Assembly (NCBI RefSeq): GCF_002804065.1
Contig: NZ_CP024955.1
Span: forward strand, 3,100,001-3,164,000
Direction of reading: 5' to 3'
DNA length: 64,000 nt
DNA from: Kyrpidia spormannii
Lineage (GTDB): Bacteria > Bacillota > Bacilli > Kyrpidiales > Kyrpidiaceae
This document shows positions 1 through 8,771 of this stretch, piece by piece. Under the pieces are notes generated by a model. It did no database searches, was not told the DNA's origin, and saw only the letters and a program-made list of their open reading frames with translations. The translations under genes were made by a program, and so were the position numbers. Position 1 is the first letter of the stretch; each line of letters opens with the position of its first letter.

Positions 1-1
1 T

Positions 2-436
2 GCTCTCGGTTTGATTGTTTTGGTGTACCTGCTCATCCAAAAAACAAATCTTGGAATCGCAATGAGAGCGGTAGCTCTTGATTCGGAAGTTGCAGCTCTG
101 ATGGGGGTCAGGTTGAACCGCATTCTTGCCGCAACGTTTGCTTTAGGTGCCGGACTCGCCGCTGTCGCCGGTGTCTTGCTGGGGCCTATGTTCAATGTCT
201 ATCCGACAATGGGAGTTTCGGCCACTCTAAAAGCGTTCGTGGTCGTGTTATTGGGAGGCATAGGTAACGTGGCAGGCGCCATTGCGGGCGGGTTTCTATT
301 GGGTTTGATGGAAACCTACACGGCGGGCTATATCTCATCCGAATACAAAGATGTCATGTCCTTTATCCTGATGATCCTTGTCCTGTTGTTTAAGCCGAAT
401 GGAATATTTGGAACATATGTTCAGGAAAAGGTGTGA
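2..436 (+). CDS. livH: LivH-type ABC permease (C-terminal part)
   Basis: This is the C-terminal 144 residues of a branched-chain amino-acid-type ABC importer inner-membrane permease; the start lies left of the window. Visible are several hydrophobic helices, the family-typical stretch around AMRAVALDSEVAALMG and a Gly-rich VLLGGIGNVAGAIAGG segment, which matches the cytoplasmic coupling region of LivH proteins. The stop codon overlaps the next permease gene (GTGA at 433-436), so the two are translationally coupled. The periplasmic binding protein that would define the substrate is not in view, so leucine/isoleucine/valine should not be assumed; the amidohydrolase downstream suggests an amide or ureido compound. 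Confidence 0.9.
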   Translation, partial: ALGLIVLVYLLIQKTNLGIAMRAVALDSEVAALMGVRLNRILAATFALGAGLAAVAGVLLGPMFNVYPTMGVSATLKAFVVVLLGGIGNVAGAIAGGFLLGLMETYTAGYISSEYKDVMSFILMILVLLFKPNGIFGTYVQEKV

Positions 437-1389
437 TGAGGATGTTGGTCCTGTTGTTGTTGGGAGGCGCTTTGGTTCTCCCGGTCGCGGTCCCAGATGA
501 ATATCTCATCCACACACTGATCATGGCCGGGTTCAATATCATGTTGGTTTTGAGTCTTTTTCTGATCTCCGGGTTTGTGGGGCAGATCTCCATGGGACAC
601 GCCGCCTTCTTTGGCATAGGAGCTTATGTGTCTGCCCTGGTGTCCCTGCATCATGTCCCGGTCTGGTTGGGTTTCCTCGTTGCAAGCCTGGTCAGCTTGG
701 TGGTCGGCTTGGCAATCGGATATCCGGTTTTGCGGTTAAAGGGCCACTTCTTCGCCATCGCGACGCTTGGCTTTGGAGAAATCGTACGTTTGCTGATCAA
801 CAATTGGGTCGATATTACAGGAGGGCCCATGGGCATCACGAACATTCAGGCGCCGGAGGGACTGTTCGGACTCGACCTCTCTAGCAAGCAGACTTATTAC
901 TACCTGGTGCTGCTTTTTGTGATCGGCACGATTTACCTGTTGGTTACGCTCCGTGATTCCAAGTTCGGACGGGGTTTTATCGCTATCCGCCTCGATGAAA
1001 TCACTGCGGGAGCAATGGGGATTAACACCGCTTCATACAAGATTCTCGCATACATGTTGAGCTGTATGGTGGCCGGACTGTCAGGCGCCCTATATGCCCA
1101 TTACATCCGATTTTTGAGTCCCGAAATGTTCACCCTCAACAAGTCCATTGACGTATTGGTGATGCTGCTGATTGGAGGGGTTAACAGTATTTGGGGATGT
1201 GTCGTTAGCGCGCTAGTCATCACCTTGATGAATGAATCATTGCAGTCTTTAGACATTTATCAAATGTTTATGTTTGGGATCCTGATTCTCCTCATTGTTC
1301 TGTTTGTGCCGAAAGGACTGGGAGGCCTGTTTCAACGGTATGTAGCGGCAGGAAGGGGGTTGAAACGTGGAACCCATCTTGCGGATTGA
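433..1389 (+). CDS. livM: LivM-type ABC permease
   Basis: Second inner-membrane permease of the same HAAT-family importer, about 318 residues, the usual length for LivM. It has roughly eight to ten hydrophobic helices and the family signatures GHAAFFGIGAYVSAL near residue 55 and GAMGINTASYKILAYMLS near residue 193. Translation can begin at GTG 433, overlapping the livH stop, or at ATG 436, which is better spaced from AGGAAAAGG. Its end overlaps the ATPase gene by 23 bases, which indicates a single mRNA. Confidence 0.93.
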   Translation: MMRMLVLLLLGGALVLPVAVPDEYLIHTLIMAGFNIMLVLSLFLISGFVGQISMGHAAFFGIGAYVSALVSLHHVPVWLGFLVASLVSLVVGLAIGYPVLRLKGHFFAIATLGFGEIVRLLINNWVDITGGPMGITNIQAPEGLFGLDLSSKQTYYYLVLLFVIGTIYLLVTLRDSKFGRGFIAIRLDEITAGAMGINTASYKILAYMLSCMVAGLSGALYAHYIRFLSPEMFTLNKSIDVLVMLLIGGVNSIWGCVVSALVITLMNESLQSLDIYQMFMFGILILLIVLFVPKGLGGLFQRYVAAGRGLKRGTHLAD

Positions 1390-2140
1390 CAGAGTCAGTC
1401 TGTCCTTCGGAGGGGTCAAGGCGGTCAACAAGGTCAGCCTAAATGTGTATCCAGGCCAAATATTGGGATTGATCGGTCCGAACGGTGCAGGAAAGAGCAC
1501 GTTGTTCAATATCATCACAGGTCTGTATAAGCCGAGTGAAGGGAGAATTTTTTTCAAAGGCCGGGATATCACGGGCGAAAAACCACATAAAATTACGGCA
1601 CTCGGGATCTCGAGGACGTTCCAAAATATTCGTCTATTGATGGACCGTACAGTGTTTGAAAACATCCTCGTTGCCTTCCATCGGCAATGTCAATACAGTC
1701 TGGTTCAAACTTTTTTCATAACACGTACGTTCAAGCAGGCGGAAAGGCAGGTAAAGGAGCGAGCTTTGCAACTCTTGGATTCCTTTGGACTAGCCTCCAC
1801 AGCGGACACCCTTGTGGAAGAATTACCTCAAGGAATCCAGCGGCGGATTGAGATTGTGCGAGCTGTCGCAACTGGCGCCGACCTCATTTTTCTCGATGAA
1901 CCCGCTGCCGGGCTCAACGCCATTGAGACGAAAGAACTGATTGAGGTCATCAAGCGGTTGAATCGCGAGGGCAAGACGATCATTCTCATCGAACATGATA
2001 TGAAACTTGTGAAAGAGGTCTGTGAGGAAATCGCTGTACTCCACTACGGTCAACTGTTGCGATCGGGAACTTTTGATACCATTCGCTCCGATCCATTGGT
2101 GATTCAAGCCTACCTCGGGAGGCAGAAGGAGCATGCTTAA
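1367..2140 (+). CDS. livG: LivG-type ABC transporter ATPase
   Basis: Cytoplasmic ATPase subunit that energises the LivHM permease. Walker A is GPNGAGKST at residues 37-45 and Walker B is LIFLDEP near residue 171. The signature motif is atypical (LPQGIQRR instead of LSYGQQRR), but its position and the following arginines fit the LivG group, as does the FQNIRLL segment after the first half-domain. The start is GTG inside the end of livM; the end overlaps the second ATPase by 8 bases. Confidence 0.93.
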   Translation: MEPILRIDRVSLSFGGVKAVNKVSLNVYPGQILGLIGPNGAGKSTLFNIITGLYKPSEGRIFFKGRDITGEKPHKITALGISRTFQNIRLLMDRTVFENILVAFHRQCQYSLVQTFFITRTFKQAERQVKERALQLLDSFGLASTADTLVEELPQGIQRRIEIVRAVATGADLIFLDEPAAGLNAIETKELIEVIKRLNREGKTIILIEHDMKLVKEVCEEIAVLHYGQLLRSGTFDTIRSDPLVIQAYLGRQKEHA

Positions 2141-2834
2141 AATTAACGAGATTGACGTCTACTACCATAAGACATGTGCACTCCGAGGTCTAACAATAGA
2201 GGTTCGGCCCGGCGAAATTGTTACGTTGATCGGGGCCAACGGAGCAGGAAAGTCAACATTGTTGAGAGCCATCTCGGGACTGGAGAAGGTGTCCGCGGGA
2301 TCCATCGAATTTGAGGGACGAAATATCCTTGAACTTTCCCCGGACCGGATCGTCCGGTTAGGGATTGCCCATGTCCCCGAAGGGCGCAGGATTTTTGGGC
2401 GCTTGACCGTGATGGAAAATTTGCGGCTCGGATCATACATCAGACGGGATAAAAAGGCGATTGTTCATGATCTAGAACGGATATTTAGTTTATTTCCCGT
2501 CCTTCGCGACCGCAGATCGCAGTACGCCGGGACGCTCAGTGGCGGCGAACAGCAAATGCTGGCTATAGCCCGGGCTTTGTTGGCTAAGCCGAAGCTTTTG
2601 TTATTGGACGAACCATCCTTGGGACTCGCACCGGCCGTTGTGGACAGCGTCTTCGATGTCATCACGGAGATTCGGAAGTTGGGAGTTACGATCCTGATGG
2701 TCGAGCAAAATGCCAGAATGGCTCTCATGATTGCCGACCGTGGATATGTCCTAGAAACCGGCTCAATTGTTCACCAGGGTACATCCCACGAGCTCTTGAC
2801 GGATGAACTGATTGCCAAAGCTTACCTCGGATAA
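2133..2834 (+). CDS. livF: LivF-type ABC transporter ATPase
   Basis: Second ATPase of the importer, 233 residues, the standard LivF size. Walker A GANGAGKST lies near residue 36, the signature LSGGEQQMLAIARAL near 135 and Walker B LLLLDEPSLGL near 156. PEGRRIFGRLTVMENL is a typical LivF stretch. The ATG is inside the end of livG, so the four transporter genes are one coupled unit. Confidence 0.93.
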   Translation: MLKINEIDVYYHKTCALRGLTIEVRPGEIVTLIGANGAGKSTLLRAISGLEKVSAGSIEFEGRNILELSPDRIVRLGIAHVPEGRRIFGRLTVMENLRLGSYIRRDKKAIVHDLERIFSLFPVLRDRRSQYAGTLSGGEQQMLAIARALLAKPKLLLLDEPSLGLAPAVVDSVFDVITEIRKLGVTILMVEQNARMALMIADRGYVLETGSIVHQGTSHELLTDELIAKAYLG

Positions 2835-2917
2835 CGGGTTAAACTTTACCAGTTGTACTCCCATGGGAACGCACGAATCCTATGCGTACAAGACAAGACG
2901 GAGGGACTAACCGGGTT

Positions 2918-4141
2918 ATGAGAATTAATGGTGAACGGTTGAAAAAAACGATTACAGACATGGCTCAAATCGGGGCTACGCCGAACGGCGGGGTAACAAG
3001 ACTGGCCTTGTCCGATGAGGATAAGGACGCGCGGGATCTCCTCAAACGCTGGATGATCGAAACGGGACTGGAAATCCGCATCGACGATTTTGGGAATCTG
3101 TACGGAAGGCGGCCCGGAACAGATCCTGAAGCCGGAGCTATTCTGATCGGTTCTCACTTGGACTCGGTGCCGGCAGGCGGACGCTTTGACGGCGTCGTGG
3201 GAGTTTTGGCCAGTCTGGAAGTCTTGCGGACATTTAAAGATCTTGGAATTCAGACAAAGAGACCAGTGGAAATGGTTAATTTTACAGGAGAAGAAGGTGC
3301 CCGTTTCAGTCCTCCCATGTTGGGGAGTGGCGGTATCACTCAAATGTTTAGCTCATCTTTTATTTATGACCGGGTTGATGCTGATGGAGTTCGGTTTGAA
3401 GATGAATTGATCCGTATCGGCTACCGGGGAGAGAGTCCTCATCGGGCAAAGAATGTACAACATTTTGTAGAACTGCACATCGAACAGGGGCCGATCCTCG
3501 ATACGGAACGTGTTCCCATCGGCGCAGTAGAAGGAATCGTCGGTGTTTCGTGGTTGGAGGTTACAGTTCGCGGGGTTCGCGGACACGCAGGGTCAACCCC
3601 GATGGCGATGCGACGCGATGCTTTAATCGCCGCTTCCGTCATGGTATCAGCAATTGCGGAAGTCGCCACACAGGCCGACAAGGACTTGTTATTGACGGTT
3701 GGAAAATTTGTGCCCCGTTCATCGGCTCCCAATGTGATTCCCGACGAAGTGACGTTTTCTGTAGATATCCGCCACTATGATTCCCTGATACGAAAACGTG
3801 GTGTCCAAGCCGTTAAAGATTTGTTGATGAGCATCGGGAGAGAAAAGGGCGTCGATGTATCGGTGGTCGATCTGTGGAATATGGAGCCCACCGTTTTTTC
3901 TAAGAGTCTTGTTGAATTAATATGTGAAGTCTCGAGCTTCCTAGGCTATCCCGTCCGAAAAATCCGAGGCGGAATCGGACATGATGCAAAATACATGAAC
4001 GAGATATGCCCGTCGGCTATGATTTTCATCCCGTGTGTTGAAGGCAAGAGTCACTGTGAAGATGAGCTGGCATCGTGGGAAGATATTGAAAAAGGTACGA
4101 ATGTCTTGCTCCACGTTGTATATCGTTTGGCTCAACAATGA
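2918..4141 (+). CDS. M20-family allantoate/N-carbamoyl-amino-acid amidohydrolase
   Basis: Predicted zinc or manganese amidohydrolase of the AllC/HyuC group (407 residues), which hydrolyses allantoate, ureidoglycolate, N-carbamoyl amino acids or N-carbamoyl-beta-alanine. Metal-binding motifs are GSHLDSVPAGGRFDG (H80, D82, D91), GEEGARF (E125/E126) and HIEQGP (H187). An in-frame ATG exists at 2882, but 2918 is preferred because GGAGGG ends 12 bases before it and homologous sequence starts there. It follows the Liv-type importer by 83 bases with no terminator, so the transported solute may be its substrate. The exact substrate cannot be read from sequence. Confidence 0.88.
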   Translation: MRINGERLKKTITDMAQIGATPNGGVTRLALSDEDKDARDLLKRWMIETGLEIRIDDFGNLYGRRPGTDPEAGAILIGSHLDSVPAGGRFDGVVGVLASLEVLRTFKDLGIQTKRPVEMVNFTGEEGARFSPPMLGSGGITQMFSSSFIYDRVDADGVRFEDELIRIGYRGESPHRAKNVQHFVELHIEQGPILDTERVPIGAVEGIVGVSWLEVTVRGVRGHAGSTPMAMRRDALIAASVMVSAIAEVATQADKDLLLTVGKFVPRSSAPNVIPDEVTFSVDIRHYDSLIRKRGVQAVKDLLMSIGREKGVDVSVVDLWNMEPTVFSKSLVELICEVSSFLGYPVRKIRGGIGHDAKYMNEICPSAMIFIPCVEGKSHCEDELASWEDIEKGTNVLLHVVYRLAQQ

Positions 4142-4160
4142 TTCCACTGAAAGAAAATAA

Positions 4161-4202
4161 GCCCCGAAAGGTCGAGACCGTCGCCTTCGGGGCCTGTTTG
4201 TG
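4161..4202 (+). terminator. Rho-independent terminator of the liv-amidohydrolase operon
   Basis: GCCCCGAA at 4161-4168 pairs with TTCGGGGC at 4186-4193, with a smaller GGTC/GACC hairpin inside, followed by the T-rich CTGTTTGTGTT. It lies 20 bases after the amidohydrolase stop and before the insertion-sequence debris. Confidence 0.6.
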
Positions 4203-4216
4203 TTCCGAACCGCTGA

Positions 4217-5293
4217 TGGACGACCCACAGCAAAGACTAGCGTCCGGATCTCAAGCAGTTTCTCTTTGGGCTCGGGAGCTACAGAGGGCTTCCCTTATTC
4301 GCGGATGTCATGAGCGGGAATCAGAGTGACAAGACGTGGTACGGGCCATGGACAGAGCGCATCACGGAACTGTTGTCGCCGGAAGTCTGGAATACCCTGA
4401 TTGTCGTAGCCGATTCGGCCTTTGTTACCCAGGAGAACCTGAACACCTACGAGAAGCGGTGATTTATTAGCCGCATGCCGGAAACGTATCGTCTGTGTGA
4501 GGCGCTCAAGGACCAGGCGTTTGCCGATGAGAGCCGGTGGATCAAGGTCGGTTCGGTGGCTCACTCGGGGAAAGAGGCGGCGAGCTACCGGATTCAGGGG
4601 TTCGAAGACGAGTTGTACGGGAGGACCTATCGGTTTGTGGTGGTGGAGTCCTCGGCGCTCGATCAGCGCAAAGCCAGGCGACTGGAGAAACTTGTGGCGG
4701 AGGAGGCTCAGGCGATTGAGAAGGCGGTGGCCCAGCAGGAGCGGCTGAGCTACCACTGCGAAGCCGACGCCAAGGTGGCTTTGGAAGATTGGTGGCGGCG
4801 TCATAATCGCTGGGGATTTCATCATGTCACCGGCCAGGTGGTGCAGGAAAGGACCGTGAAACGGCGGGTGGGACGCCCGCGAAAACACGATCCTGACTCA
4901 GGGAGCGTCGAGGTGGTTCGGTGGCGGGTGAACTTCACGGTGGAACCCGACACGGAGGCCATTAAACAGCGACGGCGGCGGGAGAGGACCTTTGTCCTGA
5001 TCAGTAACGTCCCACGGACGCGTCGGGCCGACGATGCCGATCTGCTGCGGGATTACAAAGGCCAGATCGAGGTCGAGAACCTGTTTCGGGCCTTGAAGCA
5101 GCCCTATTTTGTGCACGGGATCTTCGTCAAGACCCTCAAACGCGTGTTGGCCTTAGCTTACGTCTTCCTGTTGGGGCTGCTGGTGTACGCGATCATTCAA
5201 CACCGGGTGCGCCAAGGGATGCGGGAGGATCAACAAACGGCACTGGCGATCGCGGGTGCGAAGTTCGCTCTCCGACCACCCGTACATTACTGA
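4217..5293 (+). pseudogene. IS1634-like DDE transposase, truncated with internal stops
   Basis: One reading frame encodes a recognisable IS1634/IS4-group transposase: HSKD, a stop (TAG 4238), RPDLKQFLFGL, LPLFADVMSGNQSDK, VVADSAFVT, a second stop (TGA 4460), then an open 272-residue stretch ending with the C-terminal DDE region (YKGQIEVENLFRALKQ). The N-terminal third is missing; what precedes 4217 does not resemble a transposase. An ATG at 4475 could start translation of the last part, but it would lack the first catalytic Asp region. It is a dead insertion sequence. No terminal inverted repeats were identified. Confidence 0.85.
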
Positions 5294-5610
5294 AAGAGTT
5301 TGACGGGTTAACCCCATGTGATCGAGCGGTCTGCCGGATGGGACGGTCACCCATTAACTTCAAGGACTCACCGAGAAGGGGATCCAGATTCTTCGGTGGA
5401 TTCGGATCCGGACGGATAACCTCTTGATGGAAGCTTCCTTGCCACCGGCGGAAAGCGGGTAATCGACCTCTCGGCGGGCGGGTTTTCGACATCAAGCGAC
5501 AACTGAATCCTCCGAGAGGTCCTTGGTTTGTGGATATAACGTCGAACCTTGTCGAAATAGGTAGATAATCAACATCATGTTTCGACATTCTTCGATATGC
5601 GAAAAATCGG
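5294..5610. other. Non-coding remnant between two dead insertion sequences
   Basis: No gene is supported here. A perfect 10-base inverted repeat, GACCTCTCGG at 5465-5474 and CCGAGAGGTC at 5512-5521, encloses 37 bases. The stretch beginning CCTCTCGGCGGGCG at 5467 is imperfectly repeated at 5617 across the end of the tnpB remnant. Such subterminal hairpins are usual at IS200/IS605 ends, and the region downstream of tnpB is where its guide RNA would be encoded, but neither role is demonstrated. Confidence 0.4.
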
Positions 5611-6403
5611 TTACATCCTCTCGACGGGCGTTTTTCGTCTCCGGTCCACTCCCGGCGACGGCGGCCGCAAGAGCCGCCAGATTCCCGCCGCATTCTCGTC
5701 CCGGTCCATCACCGTCCCGCATACGTCACACCGGTACACCCGTTCCCAAAGCGGAAGGATTTCCTTGATCGCCCCGCACCTGGAGCAGGTCTTGGAACTG
5801 GGATACATCCTGGGGGCCTGGACGAGACGGGACCCGTACCACTCGCATTTATACTGCAACTGCCGTCTCAACTCCGCCAGCCCCGCGTCGTAGATCGCCC
5901 GGGACAATCGCCGGTTCCGCCCCATCCCCGCCACATTCAGGTCTTCCACCACGACGGTGCCGAACGTGGTCGCCAGCCGGTGAGTCAGCTTGTGCATGGC
6001 GTCCAAGCGAATTCTCGCCACCCTCGCGTGGGCCCGGTTCAGACGCCGACGGGTATCCTCCCAGTGTCGGCTTCTGCGTTTTCGCCGGGCCAACTCCCGG
6101 TTCAACCGCGCGATCTTTCGCAATGCCTTGCGCAAGGGTCGCGGGTTCGGCACCTTCTCCCCCGTGGACAGGACCGCCAGGTGTTTCAGCCCGGCGTCCA
6201 CTCCCACCACGTCCCGGGGGCGCTTCGGCTGCCCAGCGTCCCGCTCCACTTCGCAGGTGAAACTCACAAACCACCGCCCGACTTCCCGGGAGACGGTCGC
6301 CGACAGAATCCGCGCCCGGTCACTTTGCACCCGCTCCAAGAGCGCCGTGGTCATCATGCAGCGAAGGGTCGAGCGCAAAGCGGTACGCCTGAAGCGCCTT
6401 CAT
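5611..6403 (-). pseudogene. tnpB: IS605-family TnpB with N-terminal deletion
   Basis: The RuvC half of an RNA-guided TnpB nuclease is intact: RuvC-I Asp in VGVDAGLKHLA, RuvC-II Glu in VVVEDLNVAGM, the zinc finger CSRCG...CDVCG and RuvC-III Asp in DRDENAAG. The true start survives at 6403 (ATGAAGGCGCTTCAGG, behind GGGAAGGAATC), encoding MKALQAYRFALDPS, but after about 14 residues the frame breaks and joins near the TTALLERVQSDRARIL segment. Roughly the first 120-150 residues are therefore deleted. The full family length is about 370-400 residues. Nuclease function is unlikely without the deleted DNA/RNA-binding lobe. Confidence 0.85.
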
Positions 6404-6526
6404 GATTCCTTCCCATCCTTTTTTGCGGCGGTCAGCAGCCCGCAAAGCCCAATTCCGTGCTCCCGATCGGCCGCAGGGCCGCGCGCAGAACGATGTCAAG
6501 ACCTCGATCAAGTTGTTGATATACAC

Positions 6527-6838
6527 TGAAAATGGACCCCAGATCGTCAGTGAAAATTGACCCCCACCAGATAGACTGGTACGCTCCTACTAATTTGAGT
6601 GGGAGCTGGGGAGAAAGGGTTCATCTCTATCGAGGATTGGACTGCGATTCGAGCACTCCAAGCCCGTGGTGTCAGGATTAAGGCGACTGCCCGGCAACCG
6701 GGAATTTCGCGCAACACTGTGCGTCGTGCCTTACGGGGGGAACGATCCACCGAAGTATGTCCGAAAGAAGCCGCCGGCTCGGGCAACAGACACATTCCTG
6801 GAGCACCCGTTCATGCCGGTAAATCCTCACACTCCTAA
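6527..6838 (+). mobile_element. IS21-family left-end remnant
   Basis: Two near-identical 14-mers, TGAAAATGGACCCC (6527-6540) and TGAAAATTGACCCC (6551-6564), spaced 24 bases apart, match the multiple terminal repeats of IS21-like elements. A broken istA follows. The element stops abruptly near 6830, where sequence on the other strand becomes a symporter gene. No istB or right end is present. Confidence 0.7.
6599..6830 (+). pseudogene. istA: IstA transposase N-terminal fragment, frameshifted
   Basis: The first frame gives FISIEDWTAIRAL followed by a helix-turn-helix, GISRNTVRRAL, both typical of the IS21 IstA N-terminus. After the Arg-Ala-Leu the homology continues in another frame (DPPKYVRKKPP), indicating a frameshift near 6735. 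The catalytic DDE domain is absent. Confidence 0.7.
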
Positions 6839-6899
6839 TACCTATAAGTATCATGACCAGAAAGTACAGTACTATCACCATCAGATCCAAGGCCACCAT
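6830..6899 (-). pseudogene. Sodium/solute symporter gene, 5' fragment
   Basis: Minus-strand translation from ATG 6899 gives MVALDLMVIVLYFLVMILIG, the first transmembrane helix of SSS-family (sodium:solute) symporters. A strong ribosome binding site GGAGGG sits five bases upstream of the ATG. Homology ends at about 6830, where the IS21 remnant begins. The gene was the last member of the minus-strand operon that starts at 12,035, so this operon once had a second transporter. Confidence 0.6.
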
Positions 6900-6948
6900 G
6901 CATTCCCTCCAAACACTTCATGATTATTCAGCGCAGCGTTTAGGACGA

Positions 6949-7896
6949 TTAGGCCCCTTTCCTGCCGGAAGCTACCAGGGATAGAAACTCGAATGCAACC
7001 GTTGCGCCAGCAAGTGCCGTCGTCTCTGTAGGGTCAAATGCAGGAAGTACCTCTACAATATCAAACCCAACAAAATCGAGCGGGTAAAGTTTTCGAAGCA
7101 ATTGTTGAGCTTCAAAAGTTGTAAATCCGCCAATTTCCGGAGTTCCAGTTCCTGGCGCATATGCTGGGTCTAGAAAATCGACATCAAACGAGACAAAGGT
7201 TTTGGCCGATCCGGCCCGCTCGATAGCCGTGCGTATTGTTTGCTCAAGGCCGATTTCGCGAACCTTCTCAGCGGTAAGAACCTCAAAACCCAACGAACGC
7301 CCCTCTTCGATGTCTGTTGGATCGTATACAGTTCCTCTTATGCCAATTTGGGTAGACCGTAATGGGTCTAGAAGCCCTTCTTCTAGAGCCCTGCGGAATG
7401 GGGTACCATGGGTATATTTCTCTTCCCAATACTCATCCCAGGTATCTAGGTGAGCATCGAATTGGATTAAAGCCAAGGGGCCGTGCACTTGAGCTAAAGC
7501 ACGCAGTTCAGCTAACGCAATACCGTGGTCACCACCCAATGTAATTGGTATAGCCCCCTCGTTGACCCAAGAATGTATTACATCAGTGATGTATCCATAA
7601 CTTCTCAAAGTGTTTCCAGGAATAACCGGGATATCCCCACCATCCACTATCTTAAGGACATCTGTCGGACGAACTGCATGGTAGGCATGCGCGGGTCTTA
7701 GAAGAGAAGATATCCGCCGAACCGCTTCAGGTCCGAAACGCGCTCCAGTTCGGAAAGTAGCCGTTGTATCAAACGGAGCCCCGAGAATTACCACATCTAC
7801 CCCTTTAGGTTCTGGATCGTAAGGTAGACGCATGAAGGTCCGGACACCTTCAAACCTCGGAAATTTGGTGACATCACTCTTCCAATCCTGAGACAT
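6949..7896 (-). CDS. Ureohydrolase (agmatinase/guanidinobutyrase family)
   Basis: A 315-residue arginase-superfamily enzyme that should cleave a guanidino compound to an amine plus urea. All binuclear manganese ligands are visible: GGDHG (H124), FDAHLD (D147, H149, D151) and SFDVDFLDP (two Asp near 230). The EIGGFTTFE stretch is also agmatinase-like. The open frame extends to 7986, but ATG 7896 follows GGAGGG by seven bases and is preferred. It lies 31 bases after the deacetylase gene. Agmatine, guanidinobutyrate and guanidinopropionate are alternative substrates that sequence alone does not separate. Confidence 0.85.
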   Translation of the reverse strand: MSQDWKSDVTKFPRFEGVRTFMRLPYDPEPKGVDVVILGAPFDTTATFRTGARFGPEAVRRISSLLRPAHAYHAVRPTDVLKIVDGGDIPVIPGNTLRSYGYITDVIHSWVNEGAIPITLGGDHGIALAELRALAQVHGPLALIQFDAHLDTWDEYWEEKYTHGTPFRRALEEGLLDPLRSTQIGIRGTVYDPTDIEEGRSLGFEVLTAEKVREIGLEQTIRTAIERAGSAKTFVSFDVDFLDPAYAPGTGTPEIGGFTTFEAQQLLRKLYPLDFVGFDIVEVLPAFDPTETTALAGATVAFEFLSLVASGRKGA

Positions 7897-7927
7897 GAGC
7901 ATTCCCTCCAAGATGTATTCAGTAGGT

Positions 7928-8767
7928 TCAGTAGTTAAAAGTCGGGATCGAAAGGTTACCGGCCTTCCAATTGGTGTATAAATCATCTAATGTGCAAATC
8001 AACACTCCGTCATATTGCTTGATATGCTGAATTAACCGATCTAAGATCGAAATGCGCGAGGCCCGACCGATTATCTCAGGGTGCATGGTCAGAGTGAACG
8101 CTCCCCCTTCTGTGTACAAGGCGTCAAACTCCGCCAGCCATAAACGAAGCACTTTCTCAGGTTCTTCGATTACGTAGCCATCAGCTGGCTTCGCGCTATA
8201 AGCGAATTGTTCCCAGTCATCCAATAGCCACGTCACAGGTATCTCCAGAATATTCCTATTCGAATCAGGCACTCTAACTTCGTAGGGATAATCCAGGCCC
8301 ATTAAGCTGGAATCGTAACCGAAGTTATGTTTATCTAGTAGGCTTAACGTTTGAGGCGTGATCTCCCATAGCGGTGCCCGAAAGCCGAGGGGTGTTATAC
8401 CAGTTATGGATTTGATTTGCATTTTAGATCGTGCTAGGATATCGTCCTCTTGTTCATAGCTAAGTTCATCGGTTCTCTCGTGATAGTAGCCATGACAGCC
8501 GATCGCATGCCCGGACTCAGCTATGGTCTTGACTAGATTTGGATCTATTTCAGCTGTATATCCAGGTATGAAGAATGTAGCTTTGATGTTGTAGTTATCC
8601 AGGACGCGTAGAATTCTTGGTACGCCTATACGCCGACCAAACGCCGAGGCAGATAACAACGACAGCCGTCTCTGGTTCTCCGGGTTTCCAATCCAACTGG
8701 CTTCCGCATCCACATCGAAACAGAACGAAACTGTCGCCTGATAACCTTGAATCCAATCAACACCCAC
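7928..8767 (-). CDS. NodB-fold polysaccharide deacetylase-like amidohydrolase
   Basis: A 279-residue protein without signal peptide, so cytosolic. NodB-domain motifs are visible: FDVDAE (residues ~17-22), CHGYYHE (metal-binding His pair), GFRAPLWE, YDSSLMG and TLTMHPE near the C-terminus. This variant resembles the PuuE/PgdA-like group, which includes enzymes acting on small cyclic amides rather than polysaccharide. Sandwiched between an amino-acid permease and a ureohydrolase, it more likely works on an imported N-acyl or cyclic nitrogen compound than on cell wall. That role is inference from context. Confidence 0.78.
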   Translation of the reverse strand: MGVDWIQGYQATVSFCFDVDAEASWIGNPENQRRLSLLSASAFGRRIGVPRILRVLDNYNIKATFFIPGYTAEIDPNLVKTIAESGHAIGCHGYYHERTDELSYEQEDDILARSKMQIKSITGITPLGFRAPLWEITPQTLSLLDKHNFGYDSSLMGLDYPYEVRVPDSNRNILEIPVTWLLDDWEQFAYSAKPADGYVIEEPEKVLRLWLAEFDALYTEGGAFTLTMHPEIIGRASRISILDRLIQHIKQYDGVLICTLDDLYTNWKAGNLSIPTFNY

Positions 8768-8771
8768 TATT

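Noticed and set aside
5611-6403. Functional RNA-guided TnpB nuclease
   Set aside because: The RuvC core is intact but the N-terminal nucleic-acid-binding lobe is deleted and the start is out of frame with the rest.
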